A stretch of 64,000 nt of DNA from Spirochaetia bacterium (GTDB taxonomy: Bacteria; Spirochaetota; Spirochaetia; CAKZLE01), in the NCBI GenBank assembly GCA_021736385.1, contig JAIPFY010000001.1, positions 135,457 to 199,456 of the forward strand, written 5' to 3'. Position numbers and translations under genes: made by a program. Below are positions 1 through 9,792 of this stretch, one piece after another. Numbering within the stretch: position 1 is the stretch's first letter; each line of letters starts with the position of its first letter. The notes beneath the pieces are model-generated. The model was not told where the DNA came from and did no database searches. It worked only from the letters and a program-made list of their open reading frames with translations.

Positions 1-131
1 TGTACATAAAAGTACACCATCCCATTTTCATATTCTCCATTTGAGCATACAAACCTTCATTCTAAGCACTTTAAACATAGATTAGGGGGTAATTCTAAAC
101 AATTTTCTTTCATCAATACCGATCGCCGGTA

Positions 132-1280
132 TTAAGATCTTTTCTCAATCACTTCCCGGGCCGGCTGCAGCTGATTCAGGATATCTTCCGGTGTCCTGTG
201 ATCATATTCCTTCCTGAAGCTGGTATGGGCCATGAGCTCCAGGAGAATCTTCTGGTCCACATTACCTGCCAGATGAGTCTCGAAGGAATGCCGCAGTGAA
301 TACTGAGTCCTTCCGTTGAGCAATATTCCTGCTCGGGACATCGATAATCGTAAATGTTTGTTTGCCGTGTCCGGGATGATCGGCCTACCCTGTTTTACTT
401 GGAACAGAAGGTCGTTCCCTGCTATAGGAGCATCATCTAGAAGCTTGTGAATCTGTTTCATAGCCTGATCTGACAATAACCCTACTTTATACTTGAAACC
501 TTTATCTGACGTCTTAATGCGATCCTTCACGGCAGCAGTTCGATAATCAATGCTCCTTTCAGTATAGACACCCTGATATTTCTCACTGATGTTCGAAGGA
601 CTGAGGGCCGCAACCTCTCCTGGTCGGAAGCCCGTATCCCGCATCACCAAGAAATAGGCAGCCCACATTCGGGATCCCCATATCCTCAGCAGATCCTGTT
701 CGTTCCTTGGGAACATCTTGAACAGTTCGATATCCGTAAACGGGTCCCGTCTTACATGCTCTGCAGTGATTTCCTTTACGTTCAAAGCCGGGTTATCTTT
801 GATATATCGTTGCCGCTTTGCTTCCTGCAGTACCATCCGAAAGCAGAACAATACCTTGTTCTTTGAATCGTCAGAAAGCTCTGTACCATTCGTATGACTG
901 ACCAACTCAACAAACCAATCCTCTATCATTACATCTGAAATTGCAGACAGCAAAAACATCCCAAATCTCGGGATGATATAGTTATCAAGCCGACCCTGGT
1001 GAGCTTTGTAGTAATGGTCAGAGTAGAACTTTTTACGCTTTTCATTCCGCTTCCGGTAGCCTTGTGAGTCCTCTGAGAAAAAGCCTGTAGCAAATTCTTT
1101 AAGGGTAACATCCTTCTTTGTAACTGTTGAACCAAGATCCTCTTTCAGCTTCCTTTCAGCCCATAGAACTGCTTCCGTGTGATTGTGCGTTTGGGTTGAG
1201 AACCACCTGCCAGGTATGTGGGCAAAAGAGACTTGGATAGCTCTACCTTTGCGGCTTATGAATTTATATTTACTTTTCAT
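132..1280 (-). CDS. Tyrosine recombinase / phage-type integrase
   Basis: 382 aa; TGFRPGEVAAL (catalytic Arg box) and SLRHSFETHL (HxxR-like box) near the C-terminus; adjacent to tRNA-Leu. Confidence 0.9.
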   Translation of the reverse strand: MKSKYKFISRKGRAIQVSFAHIPGRWFSTQTHNHTEAVLWAERKLKEDLGSTVTKKDVTLKEFATGFFSEDSQGYRKRNEKRKKFYSDHYYKAHQGRLDNYIIPRFGMFLLSAISDVMIEDWFVELVSHTNGTELSDDSKNKVLFCFRMVLQEAKRQRYIKDNPALNVKEITAEHVRRDPFTDIELFKMFPRNEQDLLRIWGSRMWAAYFLVMRDTGFRPGEVAALSPSNISEKYQGVYTERSIDYRTAAVKDRIKTSDKGFKYKVGLLSDQAMKQIHKLLDDAPIAGNDLLFQVKQGRPIIPDTANKHLRLSMSRAGILLNGRTQYSLRHSFETHLAGNVDQKILLELMAHTSFRKEYDHRTPEDILNQLQPAREVIEKRS

Positions 1281-1286
1281 ATGTTA

Positions 1287-1315
1287 AGTATAATGCAGCT
1301 TAATATATGTTGTAA
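1287..1315 (-). promoter_or_regulatory. Predicted sigma70-type promoter, leaderless (integrase)
   Basis: Minus strand TTACAA-17-TATACT, then 6 nt to the ATG at 1280; no Shine-Dalgarno. Confidence 0.55.
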
Positions 1316-1358
1316 AGACAGATTTTACGTACACTTTTGCGTACAATTTAGGGTGTCT

Positions 1359-1389
1359 AAAAAAATAACTCCCTACATTGTAAGGAGTT
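1359..1389 (-). terminator. Rho-independent terminator downstream of tRNA-Leu
   Basis: Minus strand AACTCCTTAC-AAT-GTAGGGAGTT (with G-U pairs) followed by ATTTTTTT. Confidence 0.75.
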
Positions 1390-1404
1390 GAAAATAAATC
1401 TTGT

Positions 1405-1488
1405 TGCCCGAAAGAAGACTCGAACTTCCACGTCCTTGCGGACACTAGTCCCTGAAACTAGCGCGTCTACCAATTCCGCCATTCGGGC
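1405..1488 (-). tRNA. tRNA-Leu (CAG anticodon), CCA not encoded
   Basis: Minus strand GCCCGAATGGCGGAATTGGTAGACGCGCTAGTTTCAGGGACTAG...GTTCGAGTCTTCTTTCGGGCA; 7-bp acceptor stem GCCCGAA/TTCGGGC; anticodon loop TTCAGGG; variable arm GTCCGCAAGGAC. Confidence 0.95.
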
Positions 1489-1557
1489 TTGTGAGAGGAA
1501 TAGTATACCAGGAGTCTTCATCGTGTCAATATGCTGGTGTGTTTTGTTGCCTGTTTT

Positions 1558-3693
1558 TCACTCTATGGTGAACGTCCCGGTATAGATGATATCTCTTGAA
1601 GAGGTCCCGAGCCGCAGCTCGAAGATACCAGGCTCTACGACCCAGCTGTGGGACACTGTATCGTAATACGAGAAAGCATCTTCATCGATGGTGATCTTCG
1701 AACCAATCTCCTCCCCCGGTTCCAGATGGACTTTGACAAACCCCTTCAACTCCTGTTCAGGCCTGAAGACTGAAGCCTCCTGATCATGGACATAGAGCTG
1801 TATGACCTCTGACCCTGCAGTATCGCCGGTATTCCGTACCTTGAACGTTATCTCCGCATGTCTGCCCGCTCCTGTCACTGCACCATCAGATATGACGAAC
1901 GTAGTATAGGAAAGACCGAACCCGAAGGGAAACAGCGGTTCGATACCATGGGTGTCAAGATGACGGTATCCGACCATCAACTGCTCGTTGTACGGCATGG
2001 GGGTCACTTTTCGTATCTTCGGATTCCCCTGCGGCCCTATGACTCTCATGATGTTCATGTGTTCAGGATGCCTGACATACCATCTGGCAGCTTCGATGTC
2101 CGAGTACTTCCTGACCATGGAGAACGGCAATCTCCCGGACGGGCAGACATCTCCGTAGATCACTCGTGCCACTGCATCCCCTGCCTGCTCCCCGAGATAC
2201 ATCACATGCAGCAGAGCCCCGACGGTATCGACCCAGGAGGAACACTCCATGTCACCGCCGCCATGCAGGACTACGATACACCGGCTGTTCACCGCTGCAG
2301 CCTGTTCGATGAGCCGCTCCTGAGCATGAGGGAGCCGATAGCTTCGGTCATACCCCTCACTCTCAGTCACCCGATCGAACCCTGCTGCGATGACTACCGC
2401 ATCAGCCTGCGCCAGATAGGGTATATCCTGGTCATCGATCAGACCCGAGATACTCTCTATATAGACTACCTCCGTCTCTACTGCATTGAGCCGCAGCGCA
2501 TCATAGATCCCGTGTATACGCCTTCGCTGAAGCATATAACTGGACCCGCCGCCTCCGGTGTTCGGCAGGAGTCCGTGAGGACCGATCACCGCGACACGTT
2601 CCAGGGCGTACCGATTCAACGGAAGGAGCCGGTTGTCGTTCTTCAGTACCACCACAGCCTCATCAGCACATCTGCTCACTGTATGCTGATGCCTCTTCGA
2701 CCGGGTCTGAGCCTGTGCATCGATCGCCGGCCTGTCGAAGATCCCCGTCCTGATGAACGCGTACAGCAGATCGAAGACCATCCGGTCCAGATCAGCCTCA
2801 GCGATCCTCTTCTGCTGCAGAGCCTGATGTATCCGCTTGCTCGAAAGCCATTTCGGTCCCGGCATCTCCAGATCAAGACCGTTTTTCACCGGTCCATCAG
2901 TACTGTAGAGCGAATTCCAATCAGACATGACAAACCCGTCAAAGCCCCAGGCCCCCCGAAGGACCTCCTGCAGCAGATAGGCATGCTCACTGGCATAGGT
3001 CCCATTGATCTGATTGTAGGCACTCATCACCCCGAGAGAACCACCCTGTAAGACGGCCTTTTTGAAAGCCGGCAGATAGATCTCATGGAGTGTTCGCTCA
3101 TCCACCACGGAATCGCTCTTATGACGGTCATAATCCGAGTTGTTGCAGGCAAAATGCTTCACCGTGGTGATCACACCCCTGCCCTGCACCCCCTGAATAT
3201 AGGAAGAGGCCATCTCACCTGCCAGATAGGGATCCTCTCCAAGATACTCGAAGTTCCTCCCGCAAGTTGGCACCCGTGCGATGTTGACCCCCGGTCCCAG
3301 GAGTATGGAGACACCCTGTGCCCGTGCCTCCTCACCGATGGCGTCCCCCACTTCTCTGATCAGCTCCCGATCCCAGGAGGCCGCCATGGCTACCGGGGCA
3401 GGATATGCGGTGGCTGCATCAAAACAGCGGACACCGGAGGTGGCATCTGAGGCATAGACGGTCGGGATCTTCAGGCGATCGATACCCCGAACCGCCAGAT
3501 CATCGTATCCGCTGATATAGGAGATCTTCTCCTCCAGCGTCATCTGTGTGACCAGATGGGCAGCACGTTCCTTCGGGGCGACTCTCTGCTCCTGCTGTGT
3601 ATCATGATCATGCACATCGGGCTGATCCTTATACATACCCAGAGCATGAGTGAGGACATACTGAAACAGTCTCTGCTGCAGTCTATCGAACAT
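1558..3693 (-). CDS. Glycoside hydrolase family 3 (beta-glucosidase-like)
   Basis: GH3 nucleophile motif VMSDWNS, KHFACNN motif, C-terminal FnIII-like domain; start MFDRLQQ chosen because GGAGGTACCC precedes the ATG (track start 3723). Confidence 0.93.
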   Translation of the reverse strand: MFDRLQQRLFQYVLTHALGMYKDQPDVHDHDTQQEQRVAPKERAAHLVTQMTLEEKISYISGYDDLAVRGIDRLKIPTVYASDATSGVRCFDAATAYPAPVAMAASWDRELIREVGDAIGEEARAQGVSILLGPGVNIARVPTCGRNFEYLGEDPYLAGEMASSYIQGVQGRGVITTVKHFACNNSDYDRHKSDSVVDERTLHEIYLPAFKKAVLQGGSLGVMSAYNQINGTYASEHAYLLQEVLRGAWGFDGFVMSDWNSLYSTDGPVKNGLDLEMPGPKWLSSKRIHQALQQKRIAEADLDRMVFDLLYAFIRTGIFDRPAIDAQAQTRSKRHQHTVSRCADEAVVVLKNDNRLLPLNRYALERVAVIGPHGLLPNTGGGGSSYMLQRRRIHGIYDALRLNAVETEVVYIESISGLIDDQDIPYLAQADAVVIAAGFDRVTESEGYDRSYRLPHAQERLIEQAAAVNSRCIVVLHGGGDMECSSWVDTVGALLHVMYLGEQAGDAVARVIYGDVCPSGRLPFSMVRKYSDIEAARWYVRHPEHMNIMRVIGPQGNPKIRKVTPMPYNEQLMVGYRHLDTHGIEPLFPFGFGLSYTTFVISDGAVTGAGRHAEITFKVRNTGDTAGSEVIQLYVHDQEASVFRPEQELKGFVKVHLEPGEEIGSKITIDEDAFSYYDTVSHSWVVEPGIFELRLGTSSRDIIYTGTFTIE

Positions 3694-3771
3694 GGGTACC
3701 TCCACGGCTCGGCTTCTACTCATATTCTACCACGCCTGCAGCCAATCGGGGTGAAACAAGTCAGGCTTATC

Positions 3772-3800
3772 TTGCAAATAAGCGAAAACATCACTACATT
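3772..3800 (+). promoter_or_regulatory. Predicted leaderless promoter (YmdB-like gene)
   Basis: TTGCAA-17-TACATT, then 6 nt to the ATG at 3807. Confidence 0.5.
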
Positions 3801-3806
3801 GAACGT

Positions 3807-4616
3807 ATGAGCATACGAATACTGGCCCTTGGAGAGATCGTCGGAAAACCGGGGATCTACACCATCAAAAGCGGATTGAAGAAGCTGAAACAGGAACAGC
3901 AGATAGACCTGGTCATCGCAAACGGCGAAGGGGCTACCGGCGGTTTCGGTATCGGCAAGAACCACTCGATCTACCTGAAGAAGATCGGGATAGACGTCAT
4001 CACCACCGGAGAGAAGACCTTCTACAAGAAAGACATGGTCGATCAGATCACTCGTGCCCCCTACATCCTGAGACCGGCGAACTATCCTCCGATGAACCCG
4101 GGGAGAGGGTGGAGGACCTTCAGGGTCGGTGACAAGGATGTTGCGGTACTCACCCTCCTGGGACAGTCCGAGTACTCACGGATCCACCTGAGCAACCCCT
4201 TCTCCTTCCTCGATATGATCCTCGAAAAGATCAGGACTGTCACCCCCTGGATCATCGTACAGTTCCATGCGGCGACCACCGCGGAGAAACGTGCGATGTT
4301 CTTCCATGCAGACGGACGGGTATCGGCGGTAGTCGGGACACACAACAAGGCCCTCACCGCCGATGCAGAAGTCTTCCCGAAGGGGACTGCGGTGATCACC
4401 GATAACGGCAGATGCGGATCCCAGATCAGCGTGGGAGGACTGGACCCCGAAGTGGAGATCCGAAAGTTCCTCACACAGATCCCTGAGCGGTCACAGGACT
4501 GCTGGGATGGACTCGAACTACAGGGAGTGATCATCACCCTCGCAGATGACGGTAGAGCAGAGAACATCGAGACCCTGCGCTACCCCATAGCTACCCCGCC
4601 GCAGGAGGCAAACTGA
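3807..4616 (+). CDS. YmdB/TIGR00282-family metallophosphoesterase homolog with substituted metal-site residues
   Basis: Aligns by eye to YmdB over its length (RPANYP, QFHAATTAEKRA, DGRVSAVVGTHNKALTADAEVFPKGTAVITDNG), but GDVVG->GEIVG, NGEN->NGEG, GNH->GEK and THTH->THNK. Confidence 0.85.
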   Translation: MSIRILALGEIVGKPGIYTIKSGLKKLKQEQQIDLVIANGEGATGGFGIGKNHSIYLKKIGIDVITTGEKTFYKKDMVDQITRAPYILRPANYPPMNPGRGWRTFRVGDKDVAVLTLLGQSEYSRIHLSNPFSFLDMILEKIRTVTPWIIVQFHAATTAEKRAMFFHADGRVSAVVGTHNKALTADAEVFPKGTAVITDNGRCGSQISVGGLDPEVEIRKFLTQIPERSQDCWDGLELQGVIITLADDGRAENIETLRYPIATPPQEAN

Positions 4617-4617
4617 T

Positions 4618-5040
4618 ATGACAGAGACCACACGGGTAATGAAAGTCAATGGACAGGAAGCTGTATTGGGCTGCATCACCTCGAGCTGTTCATCCTGTGC
4701 AGGGAACTCCTTCTGTAACGTGCAGGGTAAGACCTTCACCGCCATAAACCCCAAACGATTCCCCATACACGCAGGTGATACCGTAGAGGTCTACCTGCCG
4801 CCGGGAAAGACCATCGCATCCGGGTTCATGATCCTCATGTTCCCGCTGCTGCTGTTTCTTGCAGGCCTGCTGGGAATCCGGTTCTTCGTACCCGGTTCGA
4901 GTGAAGGGCTTCAGGCACTCGGCGGCTTTCTGGGAATGGCCGTAGGGTTCATGATCGGATACCTCTTCGGCAGGATCAAGAGCGCCTCCTACCAACCGGT
5001 CATCGTATCCCTGCACGGGATGGAGGATACTACGACATGA
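4618..5040 (+). CDS. RseC/MucC-family (SoxR-reducing) membrane protein
   Basis: N-terminal Cys cluster GCITSSCSSCAGNSFC and two hydrophobic segments after a short beta-rich domain. Confidence 0.8.
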   Translation: MTETTRVMKVNGQEAVLGCITSSCSSCAGNSFCNVQGKTFTAINPKRFPIHAGDTVEVYLPPGKTIASGFMILMFPLLLFLAGLLGIRFFVPGSSEGLQALGGFLGMAVGFMIGYLFGRIKSASYQPVIVSLHGMEDTTT

Positions 5041-5768
5041 AGGCAGCAGTTCTTTCTGATATCCACGCGAACCGCTATGCACTGGAAGCTGTCGCTGAAG
5101 ATCTCCGAAACGAACGGCCTGACATCATCTGCTTCCTTGGAGACATCGCACTGTTCGGGCTCTACCCGTCCCAGTGCCTGGAGCTGCTTCGAGCACTGCC
5201 CTGTGAGGTATGCATCAAAGGCAATACCGATGAGTTCTTCGAGTACTTCGCTGGTGTGAAGACCCCGCCGGAAGATGCACATGAAGCGTATCTCTACGAG
5301 CTCTACCGCTACAGTGCCCGGCAGCTGTCACCTGAAGATCTGAAACAGATCAGCAGCTGGAAGATCTTCGAGCAGCGGACCATCGAAGAGCACACCATCG
5401 GCTTCTGCCATGGGACCCCGCTGAACAACGACCAGGTATTCGCCCCGCAGCAGCTCTCCAGGACCGATGATCGCAAGATCAGACAACTGGGACTTGACCT
5501 GCTCTGTTTCGCCCACTCACACCGCCAGACAGAATACCTTCTGGGAAACACCCTCTGTATAAACTTCGGGGCAGTGGGCTATGCGTTTGACGGGACCACC
5601 ACAGCCAACTACGGGATCCTGGATATCCAGAAGGATCGCATACACCCGGTACAGAAGCATATCCCCTATGACGTAGATGCCTATATCAGAGATATCAGGT
5701 CAGAGGCGCCCCCGTTTGCCGATGACCTGATCCATATCCTGCAGTACGGCAGACCACCGGGAGGTTGA
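5037..5768 (+). CDS. Calcineurin-like metallophosphoesterase (YfcE/MJ0936-like)
   Basis: SDIHAN, GDIALFG, GNTDE, CHGTP and AHSHRQ motifs. Confidence 0.85.
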   Translation: MKAAVLSDIHANRYALEAVAEDLRNERPDIICFLGDIALFGLYPSQCLELLRALPCEVCIKGNTDEFFEYFAGVKTPPEDAHEAYLYELYRYSARQLSPEDLKQISSWKIFEQRTIEEHTIGFCHGTPLNNDQVFAPQQLSRTDDRKIRQLGLDLLCFAHSHRQTEYLLGNTLCINFGAVGYAFDGTTTANYGILDIQKDRIHPVQKHIPYDVDAYIRDIRSEAPPFADDLIHILQYGRPPGG

Positions 5769-5771
5769 CCT

Positions 5772-6584
5772 GTGAAACCTGAACACATACATATCATCTG
5801 CTACTCCCCGACCGGAGGCACCCTCACTGCCGCTCGTGCCGTTGCCTCCCGCTATCAGGGAGCCATCGTCACAGAGACAGATATCACCTCACCCTCCTTC
5901 TCTGCCGCAGAGACGACCATCCCTGATGCTGATCTGGTGATCCTCGGCACCCCGGTCTATGAAGCTACGGTACCCAGACCTGCGGTTGAACGACTGCGGC
6001 AGCTCTCCTGCAGCAGCACCCCTGCCGTCACCCTGGTCTCCTACGGGCAGATCGATTTCGGCTCCGCGCTGATCGATCTTGAACAGATCGCAGCAGCAAT
6101 GGGCCTGATACCGATACTCAGTGTGGCAGCCCCTGCAGAACACTCCCTCTCAACAGAGCAGGCGCCTCTGGGTCGCGGTAGACCCGATGAGCATGACCGG
6201 TATAACCTTGCCCATCTCTCACCACCAGCTTCGCCCACCCCAGTGGACAGGCAGCTGCTCCCGAGTCTCCTGCCCAGAGGCAGCGCACGAGTCCTCACCC
6301 GGGTCCCCCGGCGGGACCTGCAGCTGTGCACCTCCTGCGGACTGTGCGCACAAAGATGTCCGACTGCAGCGATCGATATCAGTACCCTTGCCATAGACAG
6401 CTCGAAGTGTCTCAGATGCTTTGCCTGTGTGAAGGCCTGTCCGGAACAGGCACGATCGATCTCCTATACCATACCGATACTCGTCAGATGGTTCTTTCAT
6501 CGGTACCATGAGAAAGAACGCACCCCCATCTGCTACCTGCCCGCAGGTAGCACCCTAAAAGACCTACCCACTTGGCTTCTATAA
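5772..6584 (+). CDS. EFR1-type flavodoxin-like/2x[4Fe-4S] ferredoxin fusion protein
   Basis: N-terminal CYSPTGGTLTAARA flavodoxin-like motif; CTSCGLCAQRCP and CLRCFACVKACP ferredoxin motifs; GTG start after GGGAGG. Confidence 0.88.
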   Translation: MKPEHIHIICYSPTGGTLTAARAVASRYQGAIVTETDITSPSFSAAETTIPDADLVILGTPVYEATVPRPAVERLRQLSCSSTPAVTLVSYGQIDFGSALIDLEQIAAAMGLIPILSVAAPAEHSLSTEQAPLGRGRPDEHDRYNLAHLSPPASPTPVDRQLLPSLLPRGSARVLTRVPRRDLQLCTSCGLCAQRCPTAAIDISTLAIDSSKCLRCFACVKACPEQARSISYTIPILVRWFFHRYHEKERTPICYLPAGSTLKDLPTWLL

Positions 6585-6588
6585 CCTT

Positions 6589-6603
6589 TTATATAATATA
6601 TAA
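6589..6603. promoter_or_regulatory. Candidate PerR/Fur-like 7-1-7 operator upstream of peroxiredoxin
   Basis: Perfect palindrome TTATATA-A-TATATAA. Confidence 0.35.
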
Positions 6604-6731
6604 TTGATTATTTTATTTGTAATCATTACATTTCTGCTTCCCTTTCAACGTGTTTTGTTGTATACTATATCCATACACAAGAGCTGCACGACATGCACTG
6701 CTTGTGACACACAAGAATACGGAGGCTTCTC

Positions 6732-7385
6732 ATGGAAAGAGAATCAGGCAGCATGCCATTACTTGGAGACAAATTCCCCACATTGAATGTCCAGACCACT
6801 CACGGTCCTATGACCTTACCTGACGATATGAAGGGTTCATGGTTCGTACTGTTCAGCCATCCGGCTGACTTCACCCCCGTCTGTACCACAGAGTTCGTAG
6901 CGTTCCAGAAACGCGTAGACCAGTTTGACAAGTTGGGAGTCAAGCTCATCGGTCTCTCTGTCGATCAGATCTTCAGTCATATCAAATGGATCGAATGGAT
7001 CAAGGAACATCTGGATGTAGAGATCACCTTCCCGATCGTAGCTGCAAATGACACGATCGCCAATGCTCTTGGACTGCTTCATCCCGGAAAAGGGACGAAC
7101 ACCGTACGTGCGGTATATGTCGGAGACCCGAAAGGGAATATCAGACTGGTACTGTACTACCCCCAGGAGATCGGAAGAGATATGGATGAAGTCGTTCGAG
7201 CAGTGACAGCCCTGAAGCTCTCCGACGAGCAGAAGATCGCAGTACCTGCCGGCTGGCCGAAGAACGAACTGATCGGCGACCGTGTGATCATACCGCCTCC
7301 AAACAACGAGAAGGATGCGAAGAAGCGACTGGAGACCTACGAAGGGTACGACTGGTGGTTCTGCCACAAAGCCCTTGATGCATAA
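6732..7385 (+). CDS. Peroxiredoxin (1-Cys/Prx6-like)
   Basis: [13 protein letters not shown] active-site motif; 217 aa; additional C-terminal Cys. Confidence 0.93.
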   Translation: MERESGSMPLLGDKFPTLNVQTTHGPMTLPDDMKGSWFVLFSHPADFTPVCTTEFVAFQKRVDQFDKLGVKLIGLSVDQIFSHIKWIEWIKEHLDVEITFPIVAANDTIANALGLLHPGKGTNTVRAVYVGDPKGNIRLVLYYPQEIGRDMDEVVRAVTALKLSDEQKIAVPAGWPKNELIGDRVIIPPPNNEKDAKKRLETYEGYDWWFCHKALDA

Positions 7386-7461
7386 CCCTTCTCCTGCTAC
7401 AGGCTCTAACATGTGATCCTGTACTTACATTCCTCCTACTGATCATGTTTAGCTATACTTC

Positions 7462-7489
7462 AAAGGGATCCCCGTTGGGGATCCCTTTT
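7462..7489 (+). terminator. Rho-independent terminator
   Basis: AAAGGGATCCCC-GTT-GGGGATCCCTTTT. Confidence 0.85.
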
Positions 7490-7546
7490 CTCTGTCCTGC
7501 TACGGTCAACAGGTCGCTTTTCACCGACAAATCACCCGTTTCATGA

Positions 7547-7575
7547 TTGCGCAAAGAACAGTGTTTCACTATACT
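7547..7575 (+). promoter_or_regulatory. Predicted (near-)leaderless promoter (pyrG)
   Basis: TTGCGC-17-TATACT, 8 nt to the ATG at 7584. Confidence 0.55.
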
Positions 7576-7583
7576 TCTCATAC

Positions 7584-9200
7584 ATGAAGAAATACATATT
7601 TATCAGCGGCGGAGTATGTTCAAGCCTGGGAAAAGGTCTTGCAGCGACTTCATTGGCCAATCTGCTTGAGAGCAGAGGCCTGAACATACAGATGATAAAG
7701 ATCGACCCATACCTTAATGTGGATGCAGGTACGATGAGCCCCTACCAGCACGGAGAAGTCTATGTGACTGACGACGGCGCTGAAACAGATCTTGACCTTG
7801 GAAGCTATGCACGATTCACCCGTGCGACGATCAGAAAAGAGAATTCCATCACGACAGGGCAGATCTATCAATCAGTGATCAGCAAAGAACGTGAGGGACG
7901 CTACCTCGGCCGAACCGTCCAGATCATCCCGCACATCACCGACGAGATCAAACGAAGGATCTCAGTGGTGGGGAAACGCCCCGGGATAGATGTGACCCTG
8001 ATAGAGATCGGCGGGACCGTTGGAGACTATGAGTCGATCCCGTACCTTGAAGCAGCACGCCAGATGGGTAGTGACCTCGGACCGGAGAACGTCCTGTTCG
8101 TACACCTCACCCTGGTACCGGAAGTCGGCGGCGGGGAGCTGAAGACAAAGCCCACGCAGCACTCGGTAAAGGAACTGCGGGAACTGGGCATCCAGCCCGA
8201 CATGCTCATCCTTCGAGCTCCCAGGATGCTCCCCAACGATATGATCCACAAGATCTCATCTTTCACCAACGTCAAGAAGGATGCTGTCATCGTAGGCTAC
8301 GACCTGACTGATACCATCTATGAGCTTCCTCTGGTCTACCGGGAACAGCGGGTGGATGATATCGTCATAGAGAAACTCAGACTGCATGCAAAGGAACCCG
8401 ATCTCACCAGATGGGCAGCGATGGTCAACATCCTCAAACATCCCGATAAGACCATACGCATCGGGGTCGTCGGAAAGTACATCCATCTGCCTGATTCCTA
8501 CAAATCCATCTATGAAGCACTGGTACACGGCGGCATCGCCAATAGAGTCCAGGTCGATCTGGTCAAGATCGACTCAGAGACCCTGGAGAACCTGTCGAAG
8601 AAGGATCTGAAAGAACGTCTCTCAGGTCTTCACGGCATCCTGATCCCGGGAGGCTTCGGCACCCGCGGGGTCCTGGGCATGATCACAGCTGTGGAGTATG
8701 CCAGGACATCCGGTCTGCCCTGCTTCGGTATCTGTCTGGGCATGCAGATCATGGTGATCGAATATGCCCGGAATGTTCTGCATCTGGCAAACGCCGACAG
8801 TACCGAGTTCAAACCCGAGACGACCAACCCGGTGATCAGTCTGCTCGAAGAGCAGCTTGATGTCACCGATATGGGTGGTACCATGCGGCTGGGTAAGAGT
8901 GAATCCCACATCCTCCCGGACACCCGCATCCATACGAGCTACAACAATGAGATCATCTTCGAACGACACCGTCATCGATATGAGTTCAATAACAGCTACC
9001 GCGATCCGCTCACCGAAGCAGGACTGATCATCAGCGGCTATACTCCCGAGGGAGAGCTGGTCGAGTCAGTCGAATGGTCAGATCACCGCTGGGGTGTTGG
9101 AGTCCAGTTCCATCCGGAATTCAAATCGACCCCTATCGATCCGCATCCGCTGTTTGCAAGCTTCATAAAGGCAAGCATCGATCATGCTGCAAAGACCTGA
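7584..9200 (+). CDS. pyrG: CTP synthase
   Basis: [20 protein letters not shown]-terminus, GAT domain with GICLGMQ, full length 538 aa. Confidence 0.98.
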   Translation: MKKYIFISGGVCSSLGKGLAATSLANLLESRGLNIQMIKIDPYLNVDAGTMSPYQHGEVYVTDDGAETDLDLGSYARFTRATIRKENSITTGQIYQSVISKEREGRYLGRTVQIIPHITDEIKRRISVVGKRPGIDVTLIEIGGTVGDYESIPYLEAARQMGSDLGPENVLFVHLTLVPEVGGGELKTKPTQHSVKELRELGIQPDMLILRAPRMLPNDMIHKISSFTNVKKDAVIVGYDLTDTIYELPLVYREQRVDDIVIEKLRLHAKEPDLTRWAAMVNILKHPDKTIRIGVVGKYIHLPDSYKSIYEALVHGGIANRVQVDLVKIDSETLENLSKKDLKERLSGLHGILIPGGFGTRGVLGMITAVEYARTSGLPCFGICLGMQIMVIEYARNVLHLANADSTEFKPETTNPVISLLEEQLDVTDMGGTMRLGKSESHILPDTRIHTSYNNEIIFERHRHRYEFNNSYRDPLTEAGLIISGYTPEGELVESVEWSDHRWGVGVQFHPEFKSTPIDPHPLFASFIKASIDHAAKT

Positions 9201-9792
9201 GAGCAGATCCTCGAACACCCACGGCAGAGCAGCATCGACTCACCGTTCTGCCGTGCGGTCTGCAGCAGTGCTCGCACTGCTGCACCTGCTGATCCTCGGC
9301 TGTTCATTCGATTATCAGCAGGTAGAATCAGCCGGGGAGACAGATCGGCCTGATTATATCCTTGATCGGACCACCTACACCGTCGCACGATCGTACAGCG
9401 ATACCATCGCCTTCACAGCCGAGCAGGTACGCTTCTACGAAAAGACCTCTTCGGTGACCCTCGAGGGGGTGAACTTCAGTCAGAACAGCTCATCCGGCGA
9501 GCTCCTGACCAGAGGGAGCAGCGACTCCTGTCAGATCGACACCGATACCAACGATACCAGACTGATCGGAAACATACAGATAGTATCAGAGACCGAACAG
9601 ACCATCGTGATCGCCCAGGAACTCTTCTGGCGGCATGATCAGGATCTGCTCACCAGTCCTGACGGTCTGCCGGTCACGGTACAGTACTCAGACGGCTCCT
9701 CGCTCTCGGGAACAGGCTTCCGGGCAGATCTGTCATTGCGTTCCATAGAGTTCGCACAATCGGCCCGAGGGACCATCCAGCATGAGAGATAA
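9184..9792 (+). CDS. lptC: LptC-like LPS/lipid export protein
   Basis: N-terminal hydrophobic segment (LLHLLILGCS) plus beta-rich repeats; directly upstream of LptA-like and LptB genes. Confidence 0.65.
   Translation: MLQRPESRSSNTHGRAASTHRSAVRSAAVLALLHLLILGCSFDYQQVESAGETDRPDYILDRTTYTVARSYSDTIAFTAEQVRFYEKTSSVTLEGVNFSQNSSSGELLTRGSSDSCQIDTDTNDTRLIGNIQIVSETEQTIVIAQELFWRHDQDLLTSPDGLPVTVQYSDGSSLSGTGFRADLSLRSIEFAQSARGTIQHER

Noticed and set aside
1858-3051. 397-aa plus-strand ORF opposite GH3
   Set aside because: Antisense shadow of a strongly supported GH3 gene; no recognisable motifs or promoter.
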